Source: Zea mays
Lineage: Eukaryota; Streptophyta; Magnoliopsida; Poales; Poaceae
NCBI RefSeq assembly: GCF_902167145.1
Contig: NC_050096.1
Location: 80,162,683 to 80,226,682 of the forward strand
DNA: 64,000 nt
Reading direction: 5' to 3'
How positions within the stretch are numbered: position 1 is the stretch's first letter; each line of letters begins with the position of its first letter. The notes under the pieces were generated by a model, which was not told where the DNA came from, ran no database searches, and worked only from the letters and a program-made list of their open reading frames with translations. Both the position numbers and the translations under genes were made by a program. This document shows positions 10,815 through 22,365 of the stretch, one piece after another.

Positions 10815-11910
10815 CTGTGACAATGTTTAACATTGAAGCCTACAAAATATGACAAGCGGCAAATTTAACCTATGAAATTGCATTCCATGTGGGTTAGCAG
10901 ATTAACATACATGCGTATCAAATTATTGCACCTCAATGGCCTACAAAAAGTAAGTGGGTTTCACCGACGAAAACATGTATATCGACTACACTTCAGGTTT
11001 CTTATATAATAATTCAGGTCCGGTCGCATGTAATGTGTAGCTGATTACAGCAATGTCCATTTCTACCCTGAAACTAAACCAGGAACAAATTACGGCCTTA
11101 TACAGTTCATTTAATCCTCAGGAGTAATTGAAATTTACTTCATTCAACTCTAGAGCATATTATTCTACCGGATTCACTCCTAAGCTGTGGCAATTACTAA
11201 TATGCATGCTACATGGAACAGGTGCCTAGAACATGACGTTGGATGCTTAGTGTTGCTGCTGTTCCTGCCATTGTACAGTTAGTACCTAAAAGCTATGCTA
11301 CTGAGAGAAAATATTAATTGAAGAATGCAATAAGAACATTTCATTAGATTTCTTGTGTAAAAGTTCGCTCGTTTATGTTAATTATTATCTGTTTGAGAAG
11401 ATATTAGACTTGTCTAGGGTAAACAAGAGGGACCTTTATCAAATCTGTCGATCTTGCTTCAACTCACTTGTTTCTGTCCCAGCATTGGTGGCATTAACCT
11501 CTACAACAAGTGAACAACTCAAAGAAGTGATTTCTTAAAAGTGGTAGGTACATTAACTATTGGATGTTTACAGTTGAACCTACTAAAACATCTAGACAAA
11601 TTTATTCAGAGTAGGCTTTGTAGCTATTCTTATTAAAACCTGGGAGAACCTTCACTCGTGCTTTATAGTGATGCTTGCTAAAACCTGGGAAAACCATTTA
11701 AGGAGGTAATATGGTGGTATGAAAACAGAAAAAAAAACACGTAAATCTTCACATACTTTATTTGATAAGAAGTTGGACTTTAGATAAGTATGTCGGCAAT
11801 AGGCAAATAATTTTCACTCTTACATACGAGGACGTTGGTGACGAAGTAGTCTCGGTCGAGCCTACAATCCGCGGCGGCGCCCCGACCTGCCGCACCTCGA
11901 TCCACAGTGG

Positions 11911-11981
11911 CCGTCTGAACCGTGGACGAAGCTTGCGATCCTCAGGCCGTCTGAACCGTGGACAAAGCTTGCGATCCTCAG
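11911..11981. repeat. 36-bp tandem duplication
   Basis: Two adjacent copies of a unit starting CCGTCTGAACCGTGGAC (11911 and 11947) differ by one base. They lie in a GC-rich part of the Helitron of unknown origin. Confidence 0.85.
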
Positions 11982-12421
11982 CTTGGTGGCTTTCTGTGCT
12001 CGAGGGGGAAATGAAAAATAAACAGCAATTCAGATGACAGAGTAAATGAACGAACAAAACAGCCTTGTGAAAGCTGCTGATGAACACGCATGAAGTATGA
12101 TCCTCTCGATGGTGTTCCCTCAATCTCAACTGTTTGCAGCTTTGCTAGATCACTGCGATTCTTTGATTTTTTTTCTCTATGTTTGATGAGGGCGCTGCAA
12201 CATTGACAATTGAACATCGATTCAGCGTGGTAGCATAAACAAAGAGACGCTGATAGCTACCTTGATCGTTGGATGGGATCCCTCTGCCATAGGGATGTCA
12301 GTCCTGCCAACAGCCTCCAGCTCAAGCACACACATCAGAAGCAAATGTGAGCCGCGGTCGGAGTGGGTGGAACAGACGAGCAGGGTGGGGGAGAGAGAGG
12401 AAGGAAGGTAGGCGGCGGCAC

Positions 12422-12610
12422 CAGGTGGAGCGCGTTGCGCGTGGCGAGGGCGGTGTGGACGTTGCCGAAGGTAGTGGTGAGGCCCAACACCTCCAGCTTC
12501 GGCGACCGCAGCGCCAGGAAGATGGCCATCGTGTCATCTGCTCCGTCGAACAGTGGTTCGGTTCGGTCAGTGGACTGCGATCCGAACACCACAACAAGAA
12601 GAAGCACCAT
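12422..12610 (-). pseudogene. Captured inosine-uridine nucleoside hydrolase fragment
   Basis: The minus strand reads DDTMAIFLALRSPKLEVLGL, then TTTFGNVHTALATRNALHL. This is the conserved N-terminal region of plant nucleoside (uridine) ribohydrolases, which split nucleosides into ribose and base. In the family this block follows the Ca-binding DTDPGxDD motif. Here the preceding residues are LFDGADD, so the DTDPG part is lost or replaced. The match stops after NALHL at a GTGCCG that may be the original intron donor. Other frames overlap but make no sense. Confidence 0.75.
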
Positions 12611-12746
12611 GGATGGAAGCCGGCGCGGTCGGGGGACCAGGGCGCGGCTGCCATGGATTGGTCACGGCAGCCATGGCTGGAAGTTTTGTGGACGAGATTC
12701 GCGACGGATTTGGTAGACCGACGAGATTCGCGGCCAGCGCGTGGAG

Positions 12747-12813
12747 AAAGGCAGAACCGTGCACCAATTTTGAGTGTGGACGCCTACGTTAGGTACATAA
12801 GTAGTAGTAGAGA
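12747..12813 (-). other. Second, internal Helitron 5' terminus-like sequence
   Basis: On the minus strand TCTCTACTACTACTTATG begins at 12813, followed by AACGTAGGCGTCCACAC and, further in, GGTGCACGGTTCTGC. The same blocks occur in the same order at the outer 5' end (16281 inward to about 16218). The base before it on the minus strand is T, not the expected A. Confidence 0.7.
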
Positions 12814-15180
12814 AGTAGAAGAGATGGGAACTGGATGGCTGACCATATTTACTTGGTTGAGTGTAACAACTGGAATGTTGGCTATGTTTTGTGCCGCTTG
12901 TCTTGAAAAAACAAGTAACAAAAAAGCTTAGTTTTAGAGAAGGCATGCTACAATGTTTTTAGAAGTTTTGCGCCCCTGTTCAGCATACCTGATGAGATTT
13001 AGAGGGAAGGATAATATGTGCAATATTTTCCTGGTGGTATGTTTTGGGCGGACATCTGTAAATCAGATATTTTCTTTATGATGTTAAAATTAACTTCTGA
13101 TCAATTTGGATAAGTGCAACGTAGTAAGGTCTCGTTCTGTTCCATCAAATGCAATATTTAGAACAAGAATAAAATCAAATTCTCTAGACTATGCATCTAA
13201 GACATGCTATAAATGTGAAAACATGGAGAAACTCAATACTTCAAAGAATGACTGCTAATGTAATTCGTAAATAGAATGCAAACCTGGAGAACAAAAGTAG
13301 ATGAAGACAGTGAAAGGGCTATTCCCTGTCGCCTCATCCCTAAAATATTAGGGGGCATTCATGTAGTCTCAAGTGAATGTATTATGATGCAAGCATCACT
13401 TACTAGACTTGCCAGGTCACAATTTTCAAGGGTAGTCCACTGGTGTTGCTCGCTTGCTCCTTTCGATCAACAGCAGGCCTAGTAGCGATACCTGTAAGGG
13501 TAGATTCAACAATGGGCGAGCATGTACAGAAACTGAATTGCCGGGACTTAAAACAACACAATCTAGCTAATCACTTACAAGCAAACGAACATTAGATCCA
13601 CCAAGCCATCCCCCTCAGCGAGCTAGTCAAGATGCATACCTGTAAGTAGTAAGATATATGCCTCCACAATCACATGCAATCCGAAAGCTGCTAGTTACAA
13701 TGTACTAAAACAAAAGGAATCAGAAAGTAGTAGGGCATAGCACCATAGACTACTTTTTAATACAATCACGCTTAAAAATATGGGCATAGCACCACGCCCA
13801 GCCACCACCTTTGTGTTTTCTGTTGTGTCCAATGCAAAGTTGGTGAACGCACATGCAACTTCAAACTGCGGCAAAAAAATAATTTCTAGTGTTGTACATA
13901 GCGAGTGGCCACTAATTAGTAAGAGAGGAAATAAAGTAAAGTCATGTTATTGATCAGGGAGATTGTTCCCAAACGTAGAGTTGAAGATGGTCTATGTGTT
14001 AGGCACTTAAATGAATCGAAGCACCATTCCTATGCTGAACCGTGTGGTGTCCTCAATCTGCACATTGGGGTTGTTAAGGACCACCTTCAAGAACACAGCT
14101 GACAAGTTCATGTGATGATGTATTGTGATATGCTGAGCAGGCAGCTGGCTCACTCACTCATTTTCTTTTACTTTCTGATCAGCTCAGTACAATTCAAAAA
14201 TGAAATTCGAGCTCAACGAGCTTGCCTGTCATTTATCGTTGTCCTTCTCCGCTGCTCGATAGTGAAATGCTTGGATCTCGGTGTGCTGGCCCCTGACCAG
14301 TTTTGCTGCTGCTGCTTTTCCCCTGCCCTCTCGCCCCTTAAGATGCACCGGGGCGGTCTCGCCATCAGTGCTAGTGGCGGAGATATCTAGTTTTGTTCGT
14401 TAGCAAGCTTCATCCTGACAAACAACTAAAATAAAAGTAAATAAATTGTTAGTAATGCATAAAAAATGCGTGAATCAGGTACATACAACTAATATTATAT
14501 TGACGAATATTTCGCCATTACAAATATTCTAATCTAAGTGAATGGAGAACGCAAAAAAACAACACAACTGACATCAAAATCTATTATATAAGTAACCCAT
14601 CACCTAAATTATCATCTATATTTTACTACCACGTGCTGGTAGGATTTTGAAGAGATAAATGAGCCGCTACAAACTTGTAGTTCTCAAAGATTCCAAATGA
14701 TGAACAGTGATAGGAGCTTGACCCTTTTTTTGGGACCAAATGCATGTCCGATGGATGAGTAACAAACGAAATGCCTACAAACCATCAAGAGTAAATGATT
14801 AGTTCTACAAATGTATCCCTTTGGAGAAATCGGTTACCATACATGGAAATAACAAATATTTACCAAACAGATGGCTACTAAACCATGTCATAAAAGCTTT
14901 TGTCTGTACTGGGCCAAATTTTGCACCAAAGAAAAAGTTGGAGATATAAATTTTTTAAGGCGTCAAAAAAGTTTGAACCATGAACCACTCACAATAAGAC
15001 AATAGAACAATACTACTGCGTTGTAATTACAATTAAAATCAAATAGATTGAGTTGTTTGAACTTTAAATAATTAGAGCTCAAAAGCTGCAACAAATGCTC
15101 CTAGATATGTCAATTTGTTTGGAAAAAATACAGATTAAATCAGAATGTTGTTTCTTCCTAACCGGGAAGCAGAGAAAATT
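12814..15180. other. Helitron interior without a confident feature
   Basis: AT-rich sequence. A short minus-strand open stretch near 14020-14110 (VVLNNPNVQIEDTTRFSIG) may be another captured exon, but I cannot assign it. No Helitron 3' hairpin plus CTAG is visible between the two 5' termini. Confidence 0.4.
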
Positions 15181-15188
15181 CTTACTCT

Positions 15189-15356
15189 GGAGGAGGTGCG
15201 TATCTGTTCTGCACCTCTGAGCGTGCGCTTCTTCTACACCTCTGAGAGCTCGCGTTCATGAACATTTCGACCGCCGTAACGAGGAGGTGCGTACCTGGAG
15301 GCAGAGGGCAACTCGGGATGGTAGAGCGTGCGCTTCTTGTGCACCTCCGAGAGCTG
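15189..15356. repeat. Imperfect direct repeat, about 105-bp period
   Basis: The block AGCGTGCGCTTCTTCTACAC... with CTGAGAGCT (15220-15250) recurs as AGCGTGCGCTTCTTGTGCAC... with CCGAGAGCT (15325-15355). GAGGAGGTGCGTA precedes it at about 15188 and 15281. It lies next to the captured fragment 15479-16234. Confidence 0.75.
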
Positions 15357-15478
15357 GTGTGGCACACCATGGAAGGGCATGGCTGCACCTGCACGGGCCA
15401 CAGGACCGGCAGCTGGCGACACCTACGATAACAGGGCAGCGCCAAGCGACGACGGAATTCCTAGAAACCGGGGAATCC

Positions 15479-16234
15479 CTAGAAACCTTGTTCAGTAGAG
15501 GAACCCGACGAGCGCGAGACCGACGCCGACGACATCAACGCAGACGGTGAGCGCGACCCACACCCACCACGCGGCCACCCCGTCGGCCCCATGGTCCAGT
15601 TTCGGATCCGCGTCCGCATCGGCCCCATCTCGAGGGGCGCGTGGGCTTGAAGCTTCGTCGCCGCCTCAAGATCTAAACTGGGGGCGGCGCTGCGCTCACC
15701 GCCACGGCTGAGGAAGAGGAGGAGGCGGTGGCGGATCCCCCGGGGCGGCGCGTGCTCGAGCGTGTGGGCCAGGGGGCGGAGGAAGTGCTCGAGGATGGCA
15801 ATGGCAAGGAACATGGACATGAGCCCAAACGACACCGCGCTCACGATGCTGTCTAGCTGCCGCCACCACATCTCCTCCACTAACACAGCTGCGACCGCAG
15901 CCTCCACCACCATCGCCCCTAGCACAACCGCCGAGGTGGCTGAGGTATGGGTGGTGACCGGGGAGGGGAGGAGAGATGGCGATATGGGAGGGGAGGGGCG
16001 GCACACAGATTTGCGTCGTGGGGTGAGCCAGGATGGCGGCGGGGTGGCGGCCTCGAGATGGGGGTGAGGGCGACGCCGAGGAGCACGAGCCAGGCAGGCA
16101 GACAGACACCGGAGGCGAAATGCGGTGTTCAACCTTTCCCGAAACCTTCGCGAGCAGGAATTGCGCCTGGACTGCGTGATGCGGGGCAAGGTGCGGCCGC
16201 GGGCGGGATGCGCGGGCGGCAGAACGTGCACCAC
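15479..16234 (-). pseudogene. Unidentified captured fragment with membrane-like segments
   Basis: A 251-codon GC-rich open frame on the minus strand. The middle has two hydrophobic stretches, SAVVLGAMVVEAAVAAVLV and IVSAVSFGLMSMFLAIAIL, separated by EEMWWRQLDS. A Pro/Ser/Arg-rich N-terminal half and a Gly/Ser/Arg-rich tail look non-native. It probably combines part of a small membrane protein gene with flanking GC-rich Helitron sequence. I do not recognise the family. Its start is only 47 bp inside the Helitron 5' end, so no native promoter is retained. Confidence 0.4.
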
Positions 16235-16281
16235 CGTGGGGGTGTGGACGCCTACGTTATGCTTATAATTAGTAGTAGAGA
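16218..16281 (-). other. Outer Helitron 5' terminus
   Basis: On the minus strand TCTCTACTACTAATTATAAG follows A at 16282, then AACGTAGGCGTCCACAC. This is the active-looking 5' end that pairs with the 3' end at 9741. Confidence 0.85.
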
Positions 16282-16742
16282 TTTATTTTTATTACGTACT
16301 AATCTAAAACTTAGTATAACTTAAAAGAGAATATTCCTATTACTGAAACTTAAATAGTTCCTTCAAATAAAGCACTTTGGACCAACAGTATCCAATAATT
16401 GTATTACAGAGGCTACAATTCTGGGTTACAAATACTTGTGGCCTCAGCGAACATTGTAAAAATTGCCGCTTTACATGGACTCTTGAACTCAACATACAAG
16501 GATAATACCTGAGTTGGGACAACAATGTCATCAATTAATTTACAGTAAAATACATACTGTGCGTTCAACATGCGCTAACTTCTCCGTCTGTTTTCTACTG
16601 TGCGTTCACTATTTTGGTTCAATATACTGTGCGTGCGTTCATTATTTTGGTCCATCTGAGCTGAGCAGCTTGTTTGATTATATTCTGTTGTCAACAAGGT
16701 TTCCTTTCTGATCAAATTTCATGATGAAGACCAGCTTAGTGC
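16282..16742 (-). other. Probable 3' UTR and downstream region of the host gene
   Basis: No coding content. It has an unusual local repeat of ACTGTGCGTTCA-type blocks (near 16556, 16597 and 16626) with ATTTTGGTYCA following the last two. The Helitron begins directly after this stretch, so the transcript end may fall in or near the Helitron. Confidence 0.45.
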
Positions 16743-19700
16743 CTATAAATCACTCTGGCATTCAGAAAGAGAGGCTTGTCCATCCTTAAAAAACTTAACA
16801 TGGCAGAGCATTCCTCCAGCTTCATCTGCAAACGTTATTTTTCTTTGTTTCCTTGGCGCTTCAGGATGAGAAACATCATTCTTCTTTGCTAGGCTCTGCA
16901 ATTGAAATTTTAATAGACATGAAGAAACTATCAGTTCAGAGTCGTTTTTTTAATAAAAAAATTAGTATGATCTTCAAAGTGGATAGATACAAACCAATAT
17001 TTTACAAAAGCGACTGCAGTCTTTGTTCATTATCGACAGCCATTTCCTCGTAGTCCTCTCCACTTCTAATGCATCCTCAGAGGCTGCTCTGATCTGTCCA
17101 TAGAACATTGCACCACTTTAATCAAATATAGACATCAATCGAGTTGCTTTGCTTTTGCATAAGTAAATAGAAACTGGATGTTTTCTGAAAGAAATTATAT
17201 TAAAAGAAAAAACATATAGATGTTGTTCAAATCCCGTGTTATGTACGTTGGTTTTCTTGTGAAATAAATATTTAATTTAGAGCATTTGGAATCCCAACTT
17301 AGACCCACATCTACTGGTCAGGTGATCTTTAACTGCCAACAGTATTACAGGTAATTCATAGCAGTTGTCCTAACTGGTGGTCTGGTGGATATAGAAGTTC
17401 TAATCTCCTAGAACAAACACTTTCAACAATTAATCTAAGGACAAAATCTGCATCTGCACTAACAGGTATGCTTATGGTACAAAAAAGTGACAAGTATGTA
17501 AACAAGATCTGCAAAACGTTTTCTGCCAACAATTGACTTGCATGAGAAACAGTACAGATTAAACAAATATTTTAGTCATGGAAAACAACACTGGGCCCAA
17601 AGTCAAAGTGTATTTTTTCATACAAATATATTAGCATGTACTGGTCATAGCATCTAGTAATCAATTAAACGCTAACAAGAGAAGCATTGCCTGGTATTGT
17701 TAAACAATGCCAACTAAAAAGGCAACATAGAAATGAAGACAACCAAACTAGTTCATGTCTTTAAGGTTAAAGGAGTACCATACTATCATATAAATAACAA
17801 TCTTAAGAATAATTAACCTTGTATGCTTATCATGTTACTGGAATCACATTCTTTTGAGTAATACTGTAATAGTTTCAAAACATGGTGTAACTTCAACAAA
17901 CAGAAACGCTTATCTATTTACTGTGAGAGCAGCAATTTAACTATAAATTAGAACGAGAAGTGCATATTCCATTTAATGTCTCACCTGGGCAATGTTAAAA
18001 TTAGGAAGTAAAGAGTATGCTTCTGTTGACAAACTTTCATCCACTATACTTTTCATGTGTTTCAAGCTCCTGATAAGCTTTGCAGCAATATTTTCTATAT
18101 CATGCATCTGTCTTTGTGAAAACTCAACAGCTTTCTCAGTGTCTAAGACCACTGGCGAACTTCTCATGCAAGAACAAGTCTGTTGATTGGGCGGGGATCC
18201 TGTTGACTTCAGAAGTCCTTTGCTTGTAGGGGAGACAGATGTCCTGTCCTTAAGTCTCCTGTCTGTGTGGAACATTGATTTGCCTTGCATGTGTGCTGGC
18301 TGAGGCAATGATATTGTAGTTTTGTCACAATCTTCAATAATGATTTTGCTATCTGCAACAAGAAAGAATGATTACAACTGATCTTGTAAAAATATTTGAA
18401 ACGGACAGCATATAATCGCTTACTCGATCTTTGGACTCCATCACACAAATCAATACCAGTCACAGCACTGTAAAGCTTCTCCTGAGACGTTGGTGACATA
18501 ATCTGAAAAGGAAAAAGAGGAAAACAAAAGATGTTAGTATGATTATCTTGCTAATGCATATGCAATAGAACATTGTTGACGGGACGGTTCAGACCTTTCT
18601 CTTGGACAGTAATACTTTTGGAGCATGTTCTTCAATTGATTCCTCATCCACAAAAAAATTTGGCCTTTTAATTCGTCCGTCAGTTTCCAAAGAAGTAGCA
18701 GAAGAATTTTGAGTTCCAGCAGATAATTTTTGTGATTTTTCAGCATTAGAGATCTCTGGCATGACACTGCTAAGGTTGAACTTATCACTACATGACTGGT
18801 ATAACTGATGTTGAGGCACTATTTCTTCTTCTGATCCTTCATTATTAATAGATCTACAAATGTCATAGTCTATTGTAGAATTTAACGTATCCTTCAATGG
18901 CAAGTCCACATTATTGGGATGTGAAAATTTATCATCTGAAGCCCTTTTATCTTCCAGACAATTGTCAGTGAACTCAATAAGTGAGCTCTGAAGCACAGCA
19001 GTATCTGGAAGTCCAACAGAAGATTTACTTTTAGAGGTTGTCCTTTGTGCATGATTATTCAAAACATCATATACTATACTTTCTAGCCTTCCATCTTGTG
19101 CAACAAAATTGGCAGGATGAGCTAAGTCGATAGTCTTGTCAAAGGTGAATGTACCAGTGGCTGTATGTCCAATTTCCATATCTAGTAACATATGCTTTGG
19201 TCTTACACCACAGCAGACTATTGAATCCAATTGGCCCTCAGCCTCCATCCGTACAACCCCCTCAAGTGAAGTGAAATTCATTTCTGTGCTTCTACACAAA
19301 TCAGATTGAGTATCTGTGCTAGACTCATCAATAGGAGACAACTCTTCCAAAATCTTTGCAGGTTCATTCCCATGGGCAAATAAATTCCATTGCTCATCTT
19401 TATCTATACGGTCATGGCAGGACTCACTGAAAGAAGCCATAAGTCCATTTGCAGTAGAAGACTTATCCACATCTAAATTAGTTATATTTTCAGATGTTTT
19501 CTGATGATTTCTCACTTCATCAGTGAGATCCAATGAAGAAACAACATCAGTTGCCTTTGCAGCTGTAATGTCATCAGAATTGTTTTCTTTGGAACTGCAG
19601 GTTTGTTCGCAGGAATGATCAGAAACATCAGCTAATTGAGCTGGTCGGGTCATGAAACAAAATGGAGGCACACAGTCATCATCATCCACCAGCTTCTGTT

Positions 19701-20617
19701 GCAGCTCAAAGGATGAATGATCAGGATTCTTTATGGAACACATAGAAGTTCCAAATTCAGAATAATTTGTATCTTCAGTTTTTATTTCATATAGTACATC
19801 AGGTTTTACACAACCCGCTAGAACTCCAGCTGTATTGTTCACTTCAGCACAATAAATTTGCTCCCCAACTATTTCTTCAGCAGAATCTGAAAGTGCAGTA
19901 CAGAAAAAAAACATTTAGCCACATAATTGAAAAAGGGTATGTTTATTTCAAGAAAAAGTATATGAGAAACAAGAAAAAAACTCTACACATGCATCTAACA
20001 CATCTAGACAATAATAGACAGTGATATAAGAATTGGACTTCATATGAACAGGCTAGTCACTCACCAATAACAACTTTAGACTGCTCCAGTTCTGCAATTC
20101 TCCTTCCAGGCTTCTCTAATCCTCGGTCTTGCATTGTTGCTTTCAGCAGGAAAGTCTGTGCAGAACTAAGAATCTTGTCTCTGGCTGATGTTGTATCTTT
20201 CTCTTTAGCAGCACATGGAGAAGATCTTAGCGCATCCATCTTTATATTAGCCTTAGCAGGAGATGTTTTCAGCCTCTTCTGTTTCAATGCAACAATAGGC
20301 TTATCAAGATCAATGTCATCTTCTGTTTTAACCTGATTCTTAATGCCACATCCTTCCAATGTGATTTTTGAAATCTTCCGATTCTTAGCTTTACACTGAG
20401 TCCTGAGATCCTTGAGTAATACATCATGACAATTGTGTTCACTATCCTTGTCACTGACAGAACCAACACTTAGTTCAGAATCAATTACTTCAGTTTTGAT
20501 CCTCTTAAAAGAAGAAGGATCCCTGTCAGAATCTTCATAAACTACATGAATATCCTTAAACCTTGTAGATCTCCTAGGACAACCAGAATCGAGATTTTTG
20601 TGAGCAGAAGCAGGCAT
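16743..20617 (-). CDS. Host-type gene, six coding exons, function unknown
   Basis: My model joins, on the minus strand, 20617-20065, 19886-18595, 18502-18424, 18352-17985, 17093-16995 and 16895-16743. All five introns are GT-AG, phases match, and the total is 2544 nt (847 aa). The protein starts MPASAHKNLDSG and is hydrophilic and Ser/Asp/Glu-rich, with basic KRxK patches (SSFKRIKTE, LKQKRLKT, APKVLLSKRK). It contains IMSPTSQEKLYSAVTGIDL across exon 4, a helical stretch in exon 5 (MHDIENIAAKLIRSLKHMKS), and ends APRKQRKITFADEAGGMLC..., stop at 16743. I see no catalytic motif or signal peptide and do not recognise the family; composition suggests a nuclear protein. I chose the ATG at 20617 because an acceptor (TTGCTTTCCAG) lies just upstream at about 20625. 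Confidence 0.8.
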
Positions 20618-21711
20618 TGTGGGTCTGGAAAGCAATGGTACAGACAGAAAAATATTTCCTATTTCCTGTAGAAATGCAGAAAATCAAGTGTTATGATCAG
20701 GTGCATGTGGTTAGGAGCAAACGGTTAGGCTCTGCCTAGCACCTAGGCAGTTATACTATTTTCCAAGCAATTAGAGTAAGCCTTGTTAAACACAGAAGAT
20801 ATTGCATATTAAAAGAAAAACTTCAACATTAGCACATGTCCATGAGTTCCATGACCAAATCAGTACATAAACCCTAAACCTCTTACCAAATCAGCATGGA
20901 AACAGTACATAAATGTGCCTACGCAATCTTCTACTAATAAGAATTGTATGTATGTGTTGTACAGGAATGATCCATAAACCACAGACCATCACTACAAATA
21001 AGACACGAGAAACTGCTATACATCAAGGAGTCAAGTATCAGACAGACTTCCACTACCCAGCACATGGATTAAAAAAAGGAATAGAGTGACATGGATGTTT
21101 AATGGACAAGCTTGCGCGCATATTTCATTTGAAGAGTGCATTTTTAACATTTGCTCGTATGAATCAACTCTGCAGGGATTATAAAGGAAGAGGACAGTAG
21201 TCGCATCCCTGTACTCGTCAAGAAACCCCCAGTGGCATTCACCTTGAAAAACTGGGTGGCAATACTGAAGCCCTGAAACATCTGTAGGGCTTCCGCCTCT
21301 CCAATTTCCTCAAAAAAAATACTGAAAGCCCTGAAACGAACACTTTGCCGGAGAAGAGCATTTCTTCGCCTAATTCCCAGTGGACAGTGCCACCAACCAC
21401 ACACCCCAAATCAATAGCTACGGAAACAAGGGAAAGAGTCCTAGCCACGGCTCATTCGAGCAGATCGATTAACAGATCTGCAACTTTCGGGAAATGCTAA
21501 GATAAAACAAAGATGGTTTTCCAACAAAAAAATAAACATAGATCTACTACAGCGCGCAGATTTCGGTAGGGAAATGCTAAGATAAACAAAGATAGTTTTC
21601 CAACAATAAAACATAAACATAGATCTACTACAGCGCGCAGATTATCGACGGCCAAAGAGGGCCGTCGCCCGCCGCGGCGGCGAGCGGGCGTGAAAAGCTG
21701 GACGTGCTGAC

Positions 21712-21855
21712 CTTGTATGACGGTGAAAGGCGGCCGGCGAGGTAGCGGAAGACAGGGCCCGGAAACCGGCCTTCTTGGCAACGCCGGAATGGGGAAGGAG
21801 CTCTGACGTCCGTGAGGAGGAGAGAGAAGGGAGCGGAGGGGAGGGGGACTAGGAA
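21712..21855 (-). promoter_or_regulatory. Probable 5' UTR exon and promoter-proximal region of the host gene
   Basis: On the minus strand a C/T-rich leader (CCCCCTCCCCTCCGCTCCC...) typical of plant 5' UTRs leads to a donor, ACAAG|GTCAGC, with the exon ending at 21712. It would splice to the exon beginning near 20624. The intervening 21150-21450 stretch may hold an optional exon (a donor-like CAAG|GTGAAT near 21244) that I cannot confirm. GC-rich sequence to about 22140 may be the promoter. Confidence 0.45.
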
Positions 21856-22298
21856 CTTTGGCTTACACTGTAGATAGTGTTATTGCTGGGATGCGGGAAG
21901 GGAGCGCGCAAGGTAGCTCGGCAAATTTCGCGCCAATGTGCGAGCAGGCGGGAAACTGCAGCCGCCAGCCCGCTTCTTGTTTTGGGGGGAGACTAGGAAG
22001 GGGACGGGAGACGAAACGGGCAACAGGGCGTGGCGCCGTGGGCCGTGGCGGCGGCAGTGTGAAACTGCGATTGGACCGCCCTTCAACTAGGGCAGACGCA
22101 GCTACAAACGGTCTTAAAAAAACGGACAGTTTCGCCGTTGCCAGATGAATCTCCAGCAGCTCCGCGGCAACACAATACCATTTTTTCCTACTTTGTTCCG
22201 TGCACTATTTTTTTTGTTTTCTTACGTAAACAGTATAACTTGATTTTTGCTTGATTCCATATCTCGTGACATTAATCCTTGTTCTTTTTATTGTGCAG

Positions 22299-22355
22299 AT
22301 GCGTCATGCACCGGGATCTTAAACCAGAGAAATTTTTAAATGCAAGCAAGCAAGT
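22299..22355 (+). pseudogene. Protein kinase catalytic-loop exon scrap (CDPK-like)
   Basis: After an acceptor (TTTTTATTGTGCAG) the plus strand reads VMHRDLKPEKFLNASKQ, the kinase subdomain VIb loop as found in calcium-dependent protein kinases (VMHRDLKPENFLxAS). The Mg-binding Asn of PEN is Lys here, and the frame runs into a stop at the edge of the next transposon (22363). Only this exon start survives. Confidence 0.65.
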
Positions 22356-22365
22356 ATGGAGCTAA

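Larger units (their letters stand above)
9741..16281 (-). mobile_element. Non-autonomous Helitron carrying captured gene fragments
   Basis: On the minus strand the element begins TCTCTACTACTAATTATAAG at 16281. It ends at 9741 with a GC-rich hairpin (GCCGTTGCAACGCACGGGC) followed by TCACCTAG. These are typical maize Helitron termini. It sits between A (9740) and T (16282), the expected AT target with no duplication. No RepHel protein is visible, so mobility would depend on an enzyme supplied elsewhere. The recognised captured fragments (10711-10814, 12422-12610, and possibly 15479-16234) read in the Helitron's own orientation. The rest, including 10815-11900 and 12814-15180, shows no confident coding similarity. 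Confidence 0.85.

Noticed and set aside
13980..14110. Another captured exon in the Helitron (VVLNNPNVQIEDTTRFSIG)
   Set aside because: Too short, with no recognised family and uncertain splice sites; mentioned only as a possibility.
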